Shown one piece after another: positions 1 through 7,015 of a stretch of 45,544 bases of DNA. Made by a program: the position numbers and the translations under genes. Under the pieces are notes generated by a model. That model saw only the letters and a program-made list of their open reading frames with translations. It was not told the DNA's origin and ran no database searches. The stretch lies in assembly GCA_003567855.1 (NCBI GenBank), contig PWYM01000282.1:1-45544 (forward strand), read 5' to 3'. The stretch comes from Gammaproteobacteria bacterium. Its GTDB lineage: Bacteria; Pseudomonadota; Gammaproteobacteria; Steroidobacterales; PWYM01. Numbering within the stretch: the stretch's first letter is position 1; the number at the start of each line of letters is the position of its first letter.

Positions 1-297
1 GCCGACTGGCGGCTGTTCACGACGCTGGTGCGCTTCGACGCGGTGTATGTCGGCCACTTCAAGTGCAACCGCAACCGCATCACCGACTTCCCGAACCTGT
101 CGAACTACCTGCGTGAGCTCTACCAGTACCCGGGCGTGGCCGCGACCGTGAACTTCGACCACATCAAGACCCACTACTACTACAGCCACGACATGATCAA
201 CCCGACGCGGATCGTGCCGACGGGGCCGCGGCTGGACCTCGATGCGCCGCACGACCGCGCCCGGCTCGGTGAACCCGAACCGCTGGCGCGCGCGTGA
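1..297 (+). CDS. Glutathionyl-hydroquinone reductase, C-terminal part (YqjG/ECM4 family)
   Basis: Only the last 98 codons are in the window; the gene is open at the left edge. The visible residues begin ADWRLFTTLVRFDAVYVGHF followed by KCNR, a segment typical of the C-terminal helical domain of Xi-class glutathione transferases such as YqjG and ECM4. In that family the enzyme uses glutathione to reduce glutathionyl-hydroquinones in the cytoplasm, with the catalytic Cys in the N-terminal thioredoxin domain, which is off the window. The tail (HIKTHYYYSHDMINPTRIVP) also fits the family. The gene converges on the small PLDc_N gene 16 bases downstream. The family is confident; the substrate is not visible. 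Confidence 0.88.
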   Translation, partial: ADWRLFTTLVRFDAVYVGHFKCNRNRITDFPNLSNYLRELYQYPGVAATVNFDHIKTHYYYSHDMINPTRIVPTGPRLDLDAPHDRARLGEPEPLARA

Positions 298-313
298 GCG
301 CAGGCGCGCCGGG

Positions 314-493
314 TCAGTTCTTCGGGCCGAGCAGGAGCCAGAGGATGGGGCCGACTATGGGCAGGACGAGGATCAGTACCACCCACAGCACCTTGGCGCC
401 GGTACCCGCGCCGCTGGTCACCGTCTTGACGAGCGCGTACACCGTGACGACCAGCCAGATCAGGCCCAGCAGACCACCGACTTCAATCCCCAT
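314..493 (-). CDS. Small PLDc_N-domain membrane protein (59 aa)
   Basis: This short ORF encodes 59 residues starting MGIEVGGLLGLIWLVVTVYA and ending LWLLLGPKN. Two hydrophobic helices (about residues 6-24 and 35-56) flank a short polar loop. This is the layout of the phospholipase D nuclease N-terminal (PLDc_N) domain, which occurs at the start of cardiolipin synthases and also as stand-alone two-helix proteins. The second helix with P-I-V-G-P-I-L-W-L is characteristic. No catalytic HKD motif is present, so this is not a phospholipase itself. It lies alone between a convergent GST-family gene and a divergent lipoprotein gene. The function of stand-alone PLDc_N proteins is not known. The ATG at 493 is the only sensible start. 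Confidence 0.75.
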   Translation of the reverse strand: MGIEVGGLLGLIWLVVTVYALVKTVTSGAGTGAKVLWVVLILVLPIVGPILWLLLGPKN

Positions 494-605
494 GCCTCAA
501 CCTCCCGTTTGCGGCACACCCGTTGCGGCCGGTGTGCGTCAGGCCGGCGCCCGCCCTCCGGGCGCGGCGTTGCAGACCCGAGACTAACAGATCAGGTGTA
601 AAGCC

Positions 606-1232
606 ATGTTGCAGATGCTCCGTACGTCCCCCGTGTCGCTGACGTCAGCCCCGGTCGGTCGGGCCCTGGCGCTGTGCGTCCTGGCGGCGCTGCTCGTCGC
701 CTGTGGCGGCGGTATACCCGCCGCCGAACTCGACCGCAGCTACGAGCGCGTGATGGCCGAAACCGAGGACCTTGCCTACGCGGGCTTCGCCGACTCGCCA
801 GAGCGGCTCGAGGCCGCGGTCTCACGGGTGCAGCGCTACTTCGCCGACGTCACGCCCGAATCGGTGCGCGAGCTGACCGCCGAGACCTACGCGCCCGACG
901 GCTATCTCAACGACACGCTCGCCGCGATCCGCGGCGCCGACCGTATCGAGGCCTACTTTCTCGGCACGATGGAGCGTGCCGACGTGGTCCGCGTCGAGTT
1001 CCTGGGCACCGCGGTCGATGGCATCGACGTCTACGTGCGCTGGCGGATGCACGTCGAGGCCTCGGCGCTGGCCGGCGGCGATCCGGTCGTGACTTACGGG
1101 CTCAGCCAGTTCCGGTTCGACGACGAAGACCGCCTGCTGCTGCACAAGGATTTCTGGGATTCGGGCGGCGGCTTCTTCGAGCACCTGCCGGTGATCGGCC
1201 GCTTCGTGCGCGGCGTGCGCCACTCGCCCTGA
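606..1232 (+). CDS. SnoaL/NTF2-like lipoprotein
   Basis: The 208-residue protein begins with a positively charged stretch, a hydrophobic core and a lipobox (LLVAC, Cys at about residue 33), so it should be a lipidated periplasmic protein. The mature part (about 70-200) has the alternating helix/strand pattern of an NTF2/SnoaL-like fold: helical YAPDGYLNDTLAAIRGADRI, then strands such as DVYVRWRMHVEA and YGLSQFRFDDEDRLLLHKDFWD. Such folds bind small hydrophobic ligands or act as isomerases or cyclases. No catalytic residues could be assigned. The next gene, an esterase-like lipoprotein, starts 5 bases after the stop, so the two are probably co-transcribed and exported together. A second ATG at 615 is an alternative start. 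Confidence 0.65.
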   Translation: MLQMLRTSPVSLTSAPVGRALALCVLAALLVACGGGIPAAELDRSYERVMAETEDLAYAGFADSPERLEAAVSRVQRYFADVTPESVRELTAETYAPDGYLNDTLAAIRGADRIEAYFLGTMERADVVRVEFLGTAVDGIDVYVRWRMHVEASALAGGDPVVTYGLSQFRFDDEDRLLLHKDFWDSGGGFFEHLPVIGRFVRGVRHSP

Positions 1233-1237
1233 GCGCG

Positions 1238-2155
1238 ATGGGCCATAGCGCAGCCACGCGGCGCGTCAGCGGGCCCGCGCTGCAGGGCGGGCTGCTGCTG
1301 ATGATGCTGGCGCTGGCGGCGTGTTCACCGACGCGGCTGCTGTCGGGACTCAGCCCGTCGGGGCACTACGCACTCGATGAGGGCATCGTGTACGGTGATC
1401 ACCCGCGGATGCGCCTCGACGTCTATCGTCCCCACGATGCACAGTCACTGCCTGTGGTCGTCTATTTCTATGGCGGTGCCTGGGCACGCGGCGCGCGTGA
1501 CCAGTACGGGTTCGTCGGTGCGTTCCTGACCGGCGAAGACGTGATCGCGGTCCTTCCGGACTACCGGCTGCATCCGGAGGTCGGTTTCCCGGACTTCGTG
1601 CACGATGCCGCCGCCGCCGTGGCGTGGGTGCAGCGCGAGATCGCCGCGTACGGCGGAGACCCCGAACGGATCATCCTGATGGGGCACTCGGCCGGCGCAC
1701 ACATCGCCGCGCTGCTCGCGCTCGACACCCGCTACCTTGCGCACGCCGGCAAGGACCAGGCCCCCTTGTACGCCTTCATCGGCCTGTCCGGGCCTTACGA
1801 CTTCGAGCGCGATTCGGACACGCTCAAGAAGATCTTTGCGGCCGAACAGCCGCCGCAGCTCAGCAGCCAGCCCATCGATTACGCCGGCGGTGACGCGCCG
1901 CCGATGCTGCTGGTCCACGGCGGTGGCGACCGCGTCGTCGAGCCCGGCAACACGCTGCGCCTGGCGCGCAGTGTCTGCGATGCCGGCGGCGAGGCCGAGG
2001 TCATCGTCTACCCGGGCGTCGGCCATGCGCGGGTGGCCGCCGCACTGGCGCCGCCGCTCGGGTTTGCCGGCAGCAGCGGCGACGATGTGGCCGCGTTTCT
2101 GCGTCGGCTCACGGCTGGCGAACTCTCGAACGGCGTAATCTGTCCGGGCGGTTGA
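1238..2155 (+). CDS. Alpha/beta hydrolase lipoprotein (BD-FAE/esterase-like)
   Basis: The 305-residue protein starts at ATG 1238, 5 bases after the upstream lipoprotein gene; the frame extends further 5' but only as a shadow of that gene. A signal peptide ends in a lipobox (ALAAC, Cys29). The hydrolase domain shows an oxyanion-hole segment (VVVYFYGGAWARG, about 73-85), the nucleophile elbow GHSAG with Ser151, a late Asp in HGGGDRVVEP and a catalytic His in PGVGHAR. This order matches the kynurenine formamidase/BD-FAE and carboxylesterase group. It probably cleaves an ester or lactone in the periplasm; the substrate is unknown. Lipid anchoring together with the SnoaL-like neighbour suggests a two-gene periplasmic unit. 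Confidence 0.82.
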   Translation: MGHSAATRRVSGPALQGGLLLMMLALAACSPTRLLSGLSPSGHYALDEGIVYGDHPRMRLDVYRPHDAQSLPVVVYFYGGAWARGARDQYGFVGAFLTGEDVIAVLPDYRLHPEVGFPDFVHDAAAAVAWVQREIAAYGGDPERIILMGHSAGAHIAALLALDTRYLAHAGKDQAPLYAFIGLSGPYDFERDSDTLKKIFAAEQPPQLSSQPIDYAGGDAPPMLLVHGGGDRVVEPGNTLRLARSVCDAGGEAEVIVYPGVGHARVAAALAPPLGFAGSSGDDVAAFLRRLTAGELSNGVICPGG

Positions 2156-2267
2156 CGGCCGTCGCCCGCGCCCGCAAGAGTGCACAAGTGCCGGCGATGC
2201 TGGCGCCGCCTTCGTCGATCGCGAGTCCGAGTCGCGGACCCGTGTAATGCGGTTGGTGACGGTGCCT

Positions 2268-4229
2268 TCAGTCCCCGTCGCGGGGCACGAAGCGCAGGAA
2301 CACGTTCCCGGGCATGTGGTAGTAGATCCCGTAGCCCGAGTTCACGTACAGCGCGCCGTTGACGACCACCGGCCCGGGCCCGCCGAACGACCCGCCGTGC
2401 ACGCGCGCACCGGAGACCGTGTCGAAGTCGCGCGCGGCGTCGTATTCCCACAGCACCTCGCCGGTGTCGGCGTCGTGGATGCGCAGCCAGCCGTCCATCG
2501 CACCGGTGACCACGCCGCCTTCGATCGCCCAGATCGCCGCCGAGATGCCCGGGTCACAGTAGTCACGGCCGTCGCAGCGGTCTTCGTAGATGCGCTCCCA
2601 GAGCACCTCGCCGCTGCGCACGTCGAGCGCGAACAGCCCCGGCCGTGGCGGTTCCTCGTGGTCGAGCCCGTCATCGAAATCCGACATCGGCACGAACAGC
2701 CGGTCGCCGGCGAGTGCCATGCCGAAGTGGATGCCCCCCTGGATGCCGCCGCGCCCGAGCTTGCGGTTCCACAGCAGCTCGCCCGTGTCGGGATCGAGCG
2801 CCCAGACGTCACCGGACTTCTGTCCGCCGAGCAGGATCTCGCCGTCAGCGGCGAGCACGGTATTGGCGCCGAAGTCGAGGTCCGGACCGTCTTCCTCGGG
2901 GCAGTTGGGATTGGGGTCGCCGCCGTAATAGTCGTAGCAGGCCATGTTCCAGGCGTCGCCGGCGAGCGCCTGGAAATGCCAGCGCTGCTCGCCGGTCTCG
3001 AGGTCGAAGGCGATGATTGCGTTGGAGTGGTCCTCGGCCGGCGAAGAGTAGTTCTGGCCGGTGCCGACGTAGAGCTGGCCGCGCGCGGCGTCGATGGTCG
3101 GGGCGTTCCAGCTCGGCGCGCCCGACGGCGCGAGGATGGGCGTGCCGAGCTCGGTGCGGTCGACCTCGGTCGGCGGCTCGGGAATGGTATAGCCCTTCCA
3201 GACCTGCTCGCCGGTCGTGGCGTCGAGTGCGACCACCGAGCCGCGGAAGCTGCAGCACGGGTAGTACGGGTCGGCCGCCGACGTGACCTCAAGCGACGAG
3301 ACCGGCGCGTAAATGCGCCCGTCGTGGTAGACCGGCGAACCCGTGGACGTCGCGTTCGCGTGGTCGTCGAGCTTGGTGACCCAGAGCTTCTCGCCGCTGA
3401 GCAGGTCCAGCGCGTAGACGCGCGCGAAAATGTCGCCGAAGAACGCGATCGGCCGCGCATCCTCGTCGCCGGCATCCCATGGTGTGATGCCGATCGCGGT
3501 GCGCACCTCGGCGCTGGCACGGAAACGCCAGCGTTCGCAGCCGGTCTGCTCGTCCAGCGCATACACCGTGCCGTCCTGGCTGCCGATGTAGACGGCGCCC
3601 CCGGCGGTGTTAGGGTGTGAGCGCGCGCGGTTCGCGTGCGGCAGCGCGAAGGCCCAGTCCACCTCGAGGCGGGTCGCGTCGGCGGCCGTGATGCCGGCGG
3701 TGTCCGCGGGCTGGTAGCGCGAGTTGTACGGGTCTACGCCGGCCCAGCCGCGTTGCACCGGCGGCTGGGCGAAGTCGAACCGGGCCTGTGTGCCTTCACA
3801 GCGCGGCGGATCGGGGTAGCGCGCGGTGCCTTCGAGCGGAATCTCGGCGGCGAGGAACTCGGACACCGCGACCTTCTGCTCGCGTGACAGCATCTCGGCC
3901 TGCTGCTGCATCAGCCCGTCGGTCATCGATGCGAGGATTGCATCGCCGGCCATCATGTTCAGGAAGGTGCGGTGGGGGGCGCGCGCGACACCGCCTTCGT
4001 GGCAGGTGGCGCAGTACTGCGCGTAGACCGCTTCACCATCGGGCCTGCCGTCGGCCGCGCGCAGTGCCTCTGCGCCGTTGGCGGCAACGCCGCTTTCGAC
4101 GGCCGGTGTCGCGTCATCGTGGGTGCCGGGCGCATCGCCGCGGTCACAGCCGGCCAGTGCAAGCGTGATGACGGCGGCGCAGGTGGCGGCCAGCGCCGCC
4201 GGATGCTGAATCGTCGGAACAGGCTTCAC
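2268..4229 (-). CDS. PQQ-dependent quinohemoprotein dehydrogenase (PVADH-like) with N-terminal cytochrome c
   Basis: The 653-residue protein starts at GTG 4229, preceded by a GGGGGAGA ribosome-binding site; the longer frame upstream has no signal peptide. A lipobox (LALAGC, Cys28) predicts a periplasmic lipoprotein. A cytochrome c motif CATCH (Cys73, Cys76, His77) comes next, followed by PQQ-type beta-propeller repeats such as GGAVYIGSQDGTVYALDEQT and SGEVLWERIYE. An adjacent Cys pair (YPCCSF) recalls the vicinal disulfide of quinoprotein alcohol dehydrogenases. Cytochrome-first order resembles polyvinyl-alcohol dehydrogenase. It should oxidise an alcohol in the periplasm and pass electrons to its own haem. 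It is the last gene of a SDR - Rieske - PQQ set, 49 bases after the Rieske stop. PQQ use itself is inferred from the family. Confidence 0.85.
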   Translation of the reverse strand: MKPVPTIQHPAALAATCAAVITLALAGCDRGDAPGTHDDATPAVESGVAANGAEALRAADGRPDGEAVYAQYCATCHEGGVARAPHRTFLNMMAGDAILASMTDGLMQQQAEMLSREQKVAVSEFLAAEIPLEGTARYPDPPRCEGTQARFDFAQPPVQRGWAGVDPYNSRYQPADTAGITAADATRLEVDWAFALPHANRARSHPNTAGGAVYIGSQDGTVYALDEQTGCERWRFRASAEVRTAIGITPWDAGDEDARPIAFFGDIFARVYALDLLSGEKLWVTKLDDHANATSTGSPVYHDGRIYAPVSSLEVTSAADPYYPCCSFRGSVVALDATTGEQVWKGYTIPEPPTEVDRTELGTPILAPSGAPSWNAPTIDAARGQLYVGTGQNYSSPAEDHSNAIIAFDLETGEQRWHFQALAGDAWNMACYDYYGGDPNPNCPEEDGPDLDFGANTVLAADGEILLGGQKSGDVWALDPDTGELLWNRKLGRGGIQGGIHFGMALAGDRLFVPMSDFDDGLDHEEPPRPGLFALDVRSGEVLWERIYEDRCDGRDYCDPGISAAIWAIEGGVVTGAMDGWLRIHDADTGEVLWEYDAARDFDTVSGARVHGGSFGGPGPVVVNGALYVNSGYGIYYHMPGNVFLRFVPRDGD

Positions 4230-4278
4230 GTCGTCTCCCCCAGCGAATGCGAGCCGGCCCGTTGTGCGTGGTGCCGGT

Positions 4279-5649
4279 TCAGAGCGCCCCGGGCGGCTTG
4301 CCGTCGGGGCCGTAGATGTAGTCGTCGATGACCTTGTGGAAATGCCGGATGCGCAATTCCTGGTTGCCGATCCACAGCCCCCGGTAACCACGCGAGTGCA
4401 TCCCCTGCTGTACCGTCGGCAGGTTGAACGCGTCCTGGTCGAGCACCAGGCCGATCGACTTGTCGCCGTGCTTGAACTGCCCGTGCTCCGGCCGCTCCGG
4501 CCATTCCTCACCGTCGGGAATCAGCTCGTAGGTCTGCACGTCGAAGTACATGCGGTCCGGGTCCGTCGGGTGCGGGCGCTGGCGAAACAGCATCAGGTCA
4601 TCGGCGTGAATGTTGAGCGTGATGTTCGGAAAGATCAGGTAGTGGTAGTCGTCGGTGAGCTGGTCGTCGTTCAGCCGCGAGTAGTCCTTGCCCTGGTCGG
4701 CGCCGTGCTTGCGCTTGAACTTCTGGATGTTCACGCGCAGATCCTTGATCTTGCCGTCGTAGTCGGCCGGGTCCATCCCGGCCTCCTGCATGATCGCCTT
4801 GATCGCCGGCGGCACGTCGGGTGGAAGCTTCACGCGCGGGCTGATTGTTGCAAACGGGATCAGGTAGCGGTTGTGGCGCTCATAGCAGTCGATCTGGATG
4901 TTGTAGTCATCGAGATACCACAGCAGCTGCGGATGGATGCCCTGCACGTGGTAACTCTCGTTGAAGGCGTCGACGGAAGTCTTCCAGTTGCAGTCCCACT
5001 CGATGGTGACGTCGCGCGTCAGCGCCATCCTGTCGAAGTTGTACGGCGCCAGGTGCTGCGGGATCGGGTCGAGGAAGTCGAGCAGCGGTTCAACCTCGGG
5101 ATTGAAGCTGTACCAGACGAAGCTGCCCCAGGTGTCGCAGCGCATTTCCTCCAGTCCGCGGCACGGTGCGCCCTGCGGGAAGGTCTCGAGGTCGGGAATG
5201 TTCTCGAAGCTGCCGTCGAGGCGGTATTCCCAGTGGTGGTAGGCGCACTTGAAGGTTTTCGCAGAGCCGATCCCGGGTCCGCGCAGGCGGTTGCCGCGGT
5301 GCTGGCAGACGTTGTAGAACGCCTTCACGCCGCCGTCTTCCTGGCGCACGACGAGTACCGATTCCGGGCCCATCTCGGTGACGACATAGTCGCCCGGCTC
5401 GGGAATATCGTCCTCGCGGCACGCGAGCAGCCACACCCGGGTCCAGATCCGCTCCCACTCGAGCTTCATGAACTCGTGGTCGTAATAGCGTGCGTGCGCG
5501 ATCGTATCTGTGCCGAGCTCGGGGTCCGGCGCCTTCCCGGCAGGTGTCTCCGGGCTGTCCTCCGGGCGTACGCGCGGCACCTTCACGTCGCGAAGCTCGT
5601 CGAGCTTGCCGTAGTCGCGGACGATCGTGTCTTTCACATTGCGGCGCAT
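4279..5649 (-). CDS. Rieske non-haem iron ring-hydroxylating oxygenase, alpha subunit
   Basis: The 456-residue protein has a Rieske domain at about 75-180 with both cluster motifs: CQH (Cys115, His117) and CAYH (Cys135, His138). The catalytic domain carries the mononuclear iron ligands in DAFNESYHVQGIHP (His234, His239, with bridging Asp227) and a likely carboxylate ligand in DQDAFNLPTVQQGMH (Asp406). This is the standard architecture of ring-hydroxylating oxygenase alpha subunits. Such enzymes hydroxylate or demethylate aromatics, steroids or quaternary amines using O2 and electrons from a ferredoxin. No beta subunit gene is nearby, so it may be an alpha-only type. A 2Fe-2S ferredoxin lies divergently at 6662. 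The SDR upstream and quinohemoprotein downstream share its strand. The substrate is unknown. Confidence 0.93.
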   Translation of the reverse strand: MRRNVKDTIVRDYGKLDELRDVKVPRVRPEDSPETPAGKAPDPELGTDTIAHARYYDHEFMKLEWERIWTRVWLLACREDDIPEPGDYVVTEMGPESVLVVRQEDGGVKAFYNVCQHRGNRLRGPGIGSAKTFKCAYHHWEYRLDGSFENIPDLETFPQGAPCRGLEEMRCDTWGSFVWYSFNPEVEPLLDFLDPIPQHLAPYNFDRMALTRDVTIEWDCNWKTSVDAFNESYHVQGIHPQLLWYLDDYNIQIDCYERHNRYLIPFATISPRVKLPPDVPPAIKAIMQEAGMDPADYDGKIKDLRVNIQKFKRKHGADQGKDYSRLNDDQLTDDYHYLIFPNITLNIHADDLMLFRQRPHPTDPDRMYFDVQTYELIPDGEEWPERPEHGQFKHGDKSIGLVLDQDAFNLPTVQQGMHSRGYRGLWIGNQELRIRHFHKVIDDYIYGPDGKPPGAL

Positions 5650-5675
5650 GACTACCCCCGGGTGACGGTGCGGCT

Positions 5676-5722
5676 AGGCGTACGAGGAATACGGGGCCGT
5701 CCCTGGCCCCGAGGATACGCCT
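5676..5722. other. Nested stem-loop between SDR and Rieske genes
   Basis: An outer pair of 7-base arms, AGGCGTA (5676-5682) and TACGCCT (5716-5722), encloses an inner perfect pair CGGGGCC (5692-5698) and GGCCCCG (5705-5711) with a 6-base loop. It fills most of the 76-base gap between the SDR stop and the Rieske start, with no T-tract after it on the transcribed strand. It may be an mRNA processing or stability element or a weak attenuator that sets different levels for the two genes. The structure is seen; the role is inferred. Confidence 0.4.
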
Positions 5723-5725
5723 GGT

Positions 5726-6487
5726 TCAGTACTGGACGCGCTTGGTGAAGCCGTTGTCGGCAACGACGTTGGCGCCCTGCAGCACGCTGGCCGCGGGGCT
5801 TGCGACAAACACCGTGACGCGCGCGATTTCCTCCGGTGAACCCATCCGGCGGGACGGGATCTGCTTGAGCGTCGCCTTGTAGAAGTCGGGCATCGTGCCC
5901 TCGATCATCTCCCAGGCGCCGCCCTCAAAGTACACCGGCCCGGGCGTGATCGAGTTGACGCGGATGTTCTTCGCGGCGACGAACTGCGAGAGCTGCTTGG
6001 CGTAGTTCAGCAGCGCCGCCTTCATCGCGTTGTAGGCCATTGGCCCGACGAAGAACTCGACTGCATTGGTCGAGCTGATCACGACCACCGACGCGGCGTC
6101 GGACTTCTCCAGGTGCGGCATCAGCGTCTCGACGCCGCGCACGGTGCCGAGCACATCGATCTCGAAGTTCTTCCACCAGTTCTTCTCGGAGTCCATCCCG
6201 CCGCCGGCGCTGACGTTGGGGATGAAGATGTCGCAGCCGCCGAGCTGTTCGGCGGTTGTTTCCAGCCACGCCTTGTAGGCGTCGCCGTCGCGTACGTTGA
6301 CCTCACCGCCGACGGCGTTGACGCCCTTTTTCTTCAGTTCGGCAACGGCGGCTTCGACCTCCTCGGCGTCGCGCGAGCAGATGCCCACGTCACAGCCCTC
6401 GTCGGCGAGCAGGTCGACGATGCGTCGGCCGATGCCCTTGGTGGAGCCGGTGACGATCGCTTTCTTTCCCTTGAGTCCCAGGTCCAT
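5726..6487 (-). CDS. SDR-family NAD(P)-dependent oxidoreductase
   Basis: The 253-residue protein is a classical short-chain dehydrogenase. It shows the cofactor glycine motif TGSTKGIG (13-20), the catalytic serine region VVVISST (Ser138/139) and the YNAMK motif (Tyr152, Lys156). The usual NNAG is replaced by PNVSAGG (90-96), a common variant. Arg39 after the second strand (CSRDAEE) suggests NADP(H) preference. It is the first gene of a minus-strand set with the Rieske oxygenase and PQQ enzyme. By analogy with aromatic and steroid pathways it may oxidise a diol or hydroxyl produced by the oxygenase. The ATG at 6487 has a GGGGAGA ribosome-binding site. The substrate cannot be read from sequence. 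Confidence 0.9.
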   Translation of the reverse strand: MDLGLKGKKAIVTGSTKGIGRRIVDLLADEGCDVGICSRDAEEVEAAVAELKKKGVNAVGGEVNVRDGDAYKAWLETTAEQLGGCDIFIPNVSAGGGMDSEKNWWKNFEIDVLGTVRGVETLMPHLEKSDAASVVVISSTNAVEFFVGPMAYNAMKAALLNYAKQLSQFVAAKNIRVNSITPGPVYFEGGAWEMIEGTMPDFYKATLKQIPSRRMGSPEEIARVTVFVASPAASVLQGANVVADNGFTKRVQY

Positions 6488-6555
6488 GCGGTGTCTCCCC
6501 TCGGGTTCTTGCTGGCTGGTGGCGGGCTACGGCGCCGCCCGGTTCGGTATGCACT

Positions 6556-6567
6556 CCAGTATACTGG
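6556..6567. promoter_or_regulatory. Perfect palindrome CCAGTATACTGG in divergent SDR/ferredoxin promoter region
   Basis: This 12-base perfect palindrome lies in the 174-base divergent gap between the SDR (start 6487) and ferredoxin (start 6662) genes. Its centre contains a TATACT -10-like hexamer on both strands. On the minus strand a TTGTGT hexamer lies 16 bases upstream of the TATACT. It is therefore a candidate operator overlapping the -10 box of the SDR-Rieske-PQQ set. The TetR regulator at 7923 is a possible, unproven binder. Confidence 0.45.
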
Positions 6568-6661
6568 CTGTGAAACCGGACACAAACAGGCTTGACTGTT
6601 TTTTTGTGACTCAGGATCGCGGCCCGCGGACGGGCCGCGGCGGCCGACTGCAGGAGGCGAA

Positions 6662-6979
6662 ATGGCGACGATCATCGTGACCGACCGTGAAGGCGACACC
6701 CACGAGGTGGAGGGCAAGCTGGGGTTGCCGATCATGGAGACGCTGCGCGAGCTCGAATACGGCGTCGAGGCGCTGTGCGGCGGCATGTGCTCGTGCTGCA
6801 CGTGCCACGTCTACGTCGAATCCGACTGGTTCGCGAAGCTGCCCGACCGGCACGATGACGAGGAGGAGCTGCTCTCCGAGGCCGAGGACTTCCGTCCCGA
6901 CGCGTCGCGTCTGAGCTGCCAGGTCGAGTTCACCGACGGCCTCGACGGCATACGCCTGACGATTGCGCCCGAGGAGTGA
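6662..6979 (+). CDS. 2Fe-2S ferredoxin (adrenodoxin/plant-type fold)
   Basis: The 105-residue protein carries the ligand pattern CGGMCSCCTCHV. Cys39, Cys45 and Cys48 (C-x5-C-x2-C) plus Cys86 (LSCQVEF) fit the vertebrate-type (adrenodoxin/putidaredoxin) 2Fe-2S ferredoxins that serve P450s and some Rieske oxygenases. Two additional cysteines (43 and 46) lie inside the cluster loop, which is unusual. A strong ribosome-binding site (GGAGGCGAA) precedes ATG 6662. No ferredoxin reductase or P450 gene is in the window, so the reductase must be encoded elsewhere. Its divergent position beside the Rieske gene makes it the most likely electron donor to that oxygenase. Confidence 0.9.
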   Translation: MATIIVTDREGDTHEVEGKLGLPIMETLRELEYGVEALCGGMCSCCTCHVYVESDWFAKLPDRHDDEEELLSEAEDFRPDASRLSCQVEFTDGLDGIRLTIAPEE

Positions 6980-6981
6980 GC

Positions 6982-7015
6982 GGGTGCGCCGCGGCCTCGC
7001 GGCCGCGGCGCACCC
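6982..7015. terminator. Perfect 15-bp hairpin between convergent ferredoxin and SDR genes
   Basis: Arms GGGTGCGCCGCGGCC (6982-6996) and GGCCGCGGCGCACCC (7001-7015) are exact reverse complements with a TCGC loop. The hairpin fills the whole gap between the ferredoxin stop (6979) and the SDR stop (7016). There is no T-tract on either side, so it may act as a bidirectional, U-tract-poor terminator or as a barrier to antisense read-through. The structure is certain; the termination role is inferred. Confidence 0.6.

Noticed and set aside
2156-2267. Possible small hairpin (CGCGA/TCGCG) in the convergent gap after the esterase
   Set aside because: Arms of only 5 bases in GC-rich DNA are expected by chance, and there is no T-tract.
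2247-3620. Plus-strand open frame opposite the PQQ dehydrogenase
   Set aside because: No recognisable domain, repetitive Val/Arg composition; a shadow of the minus-strand gene.
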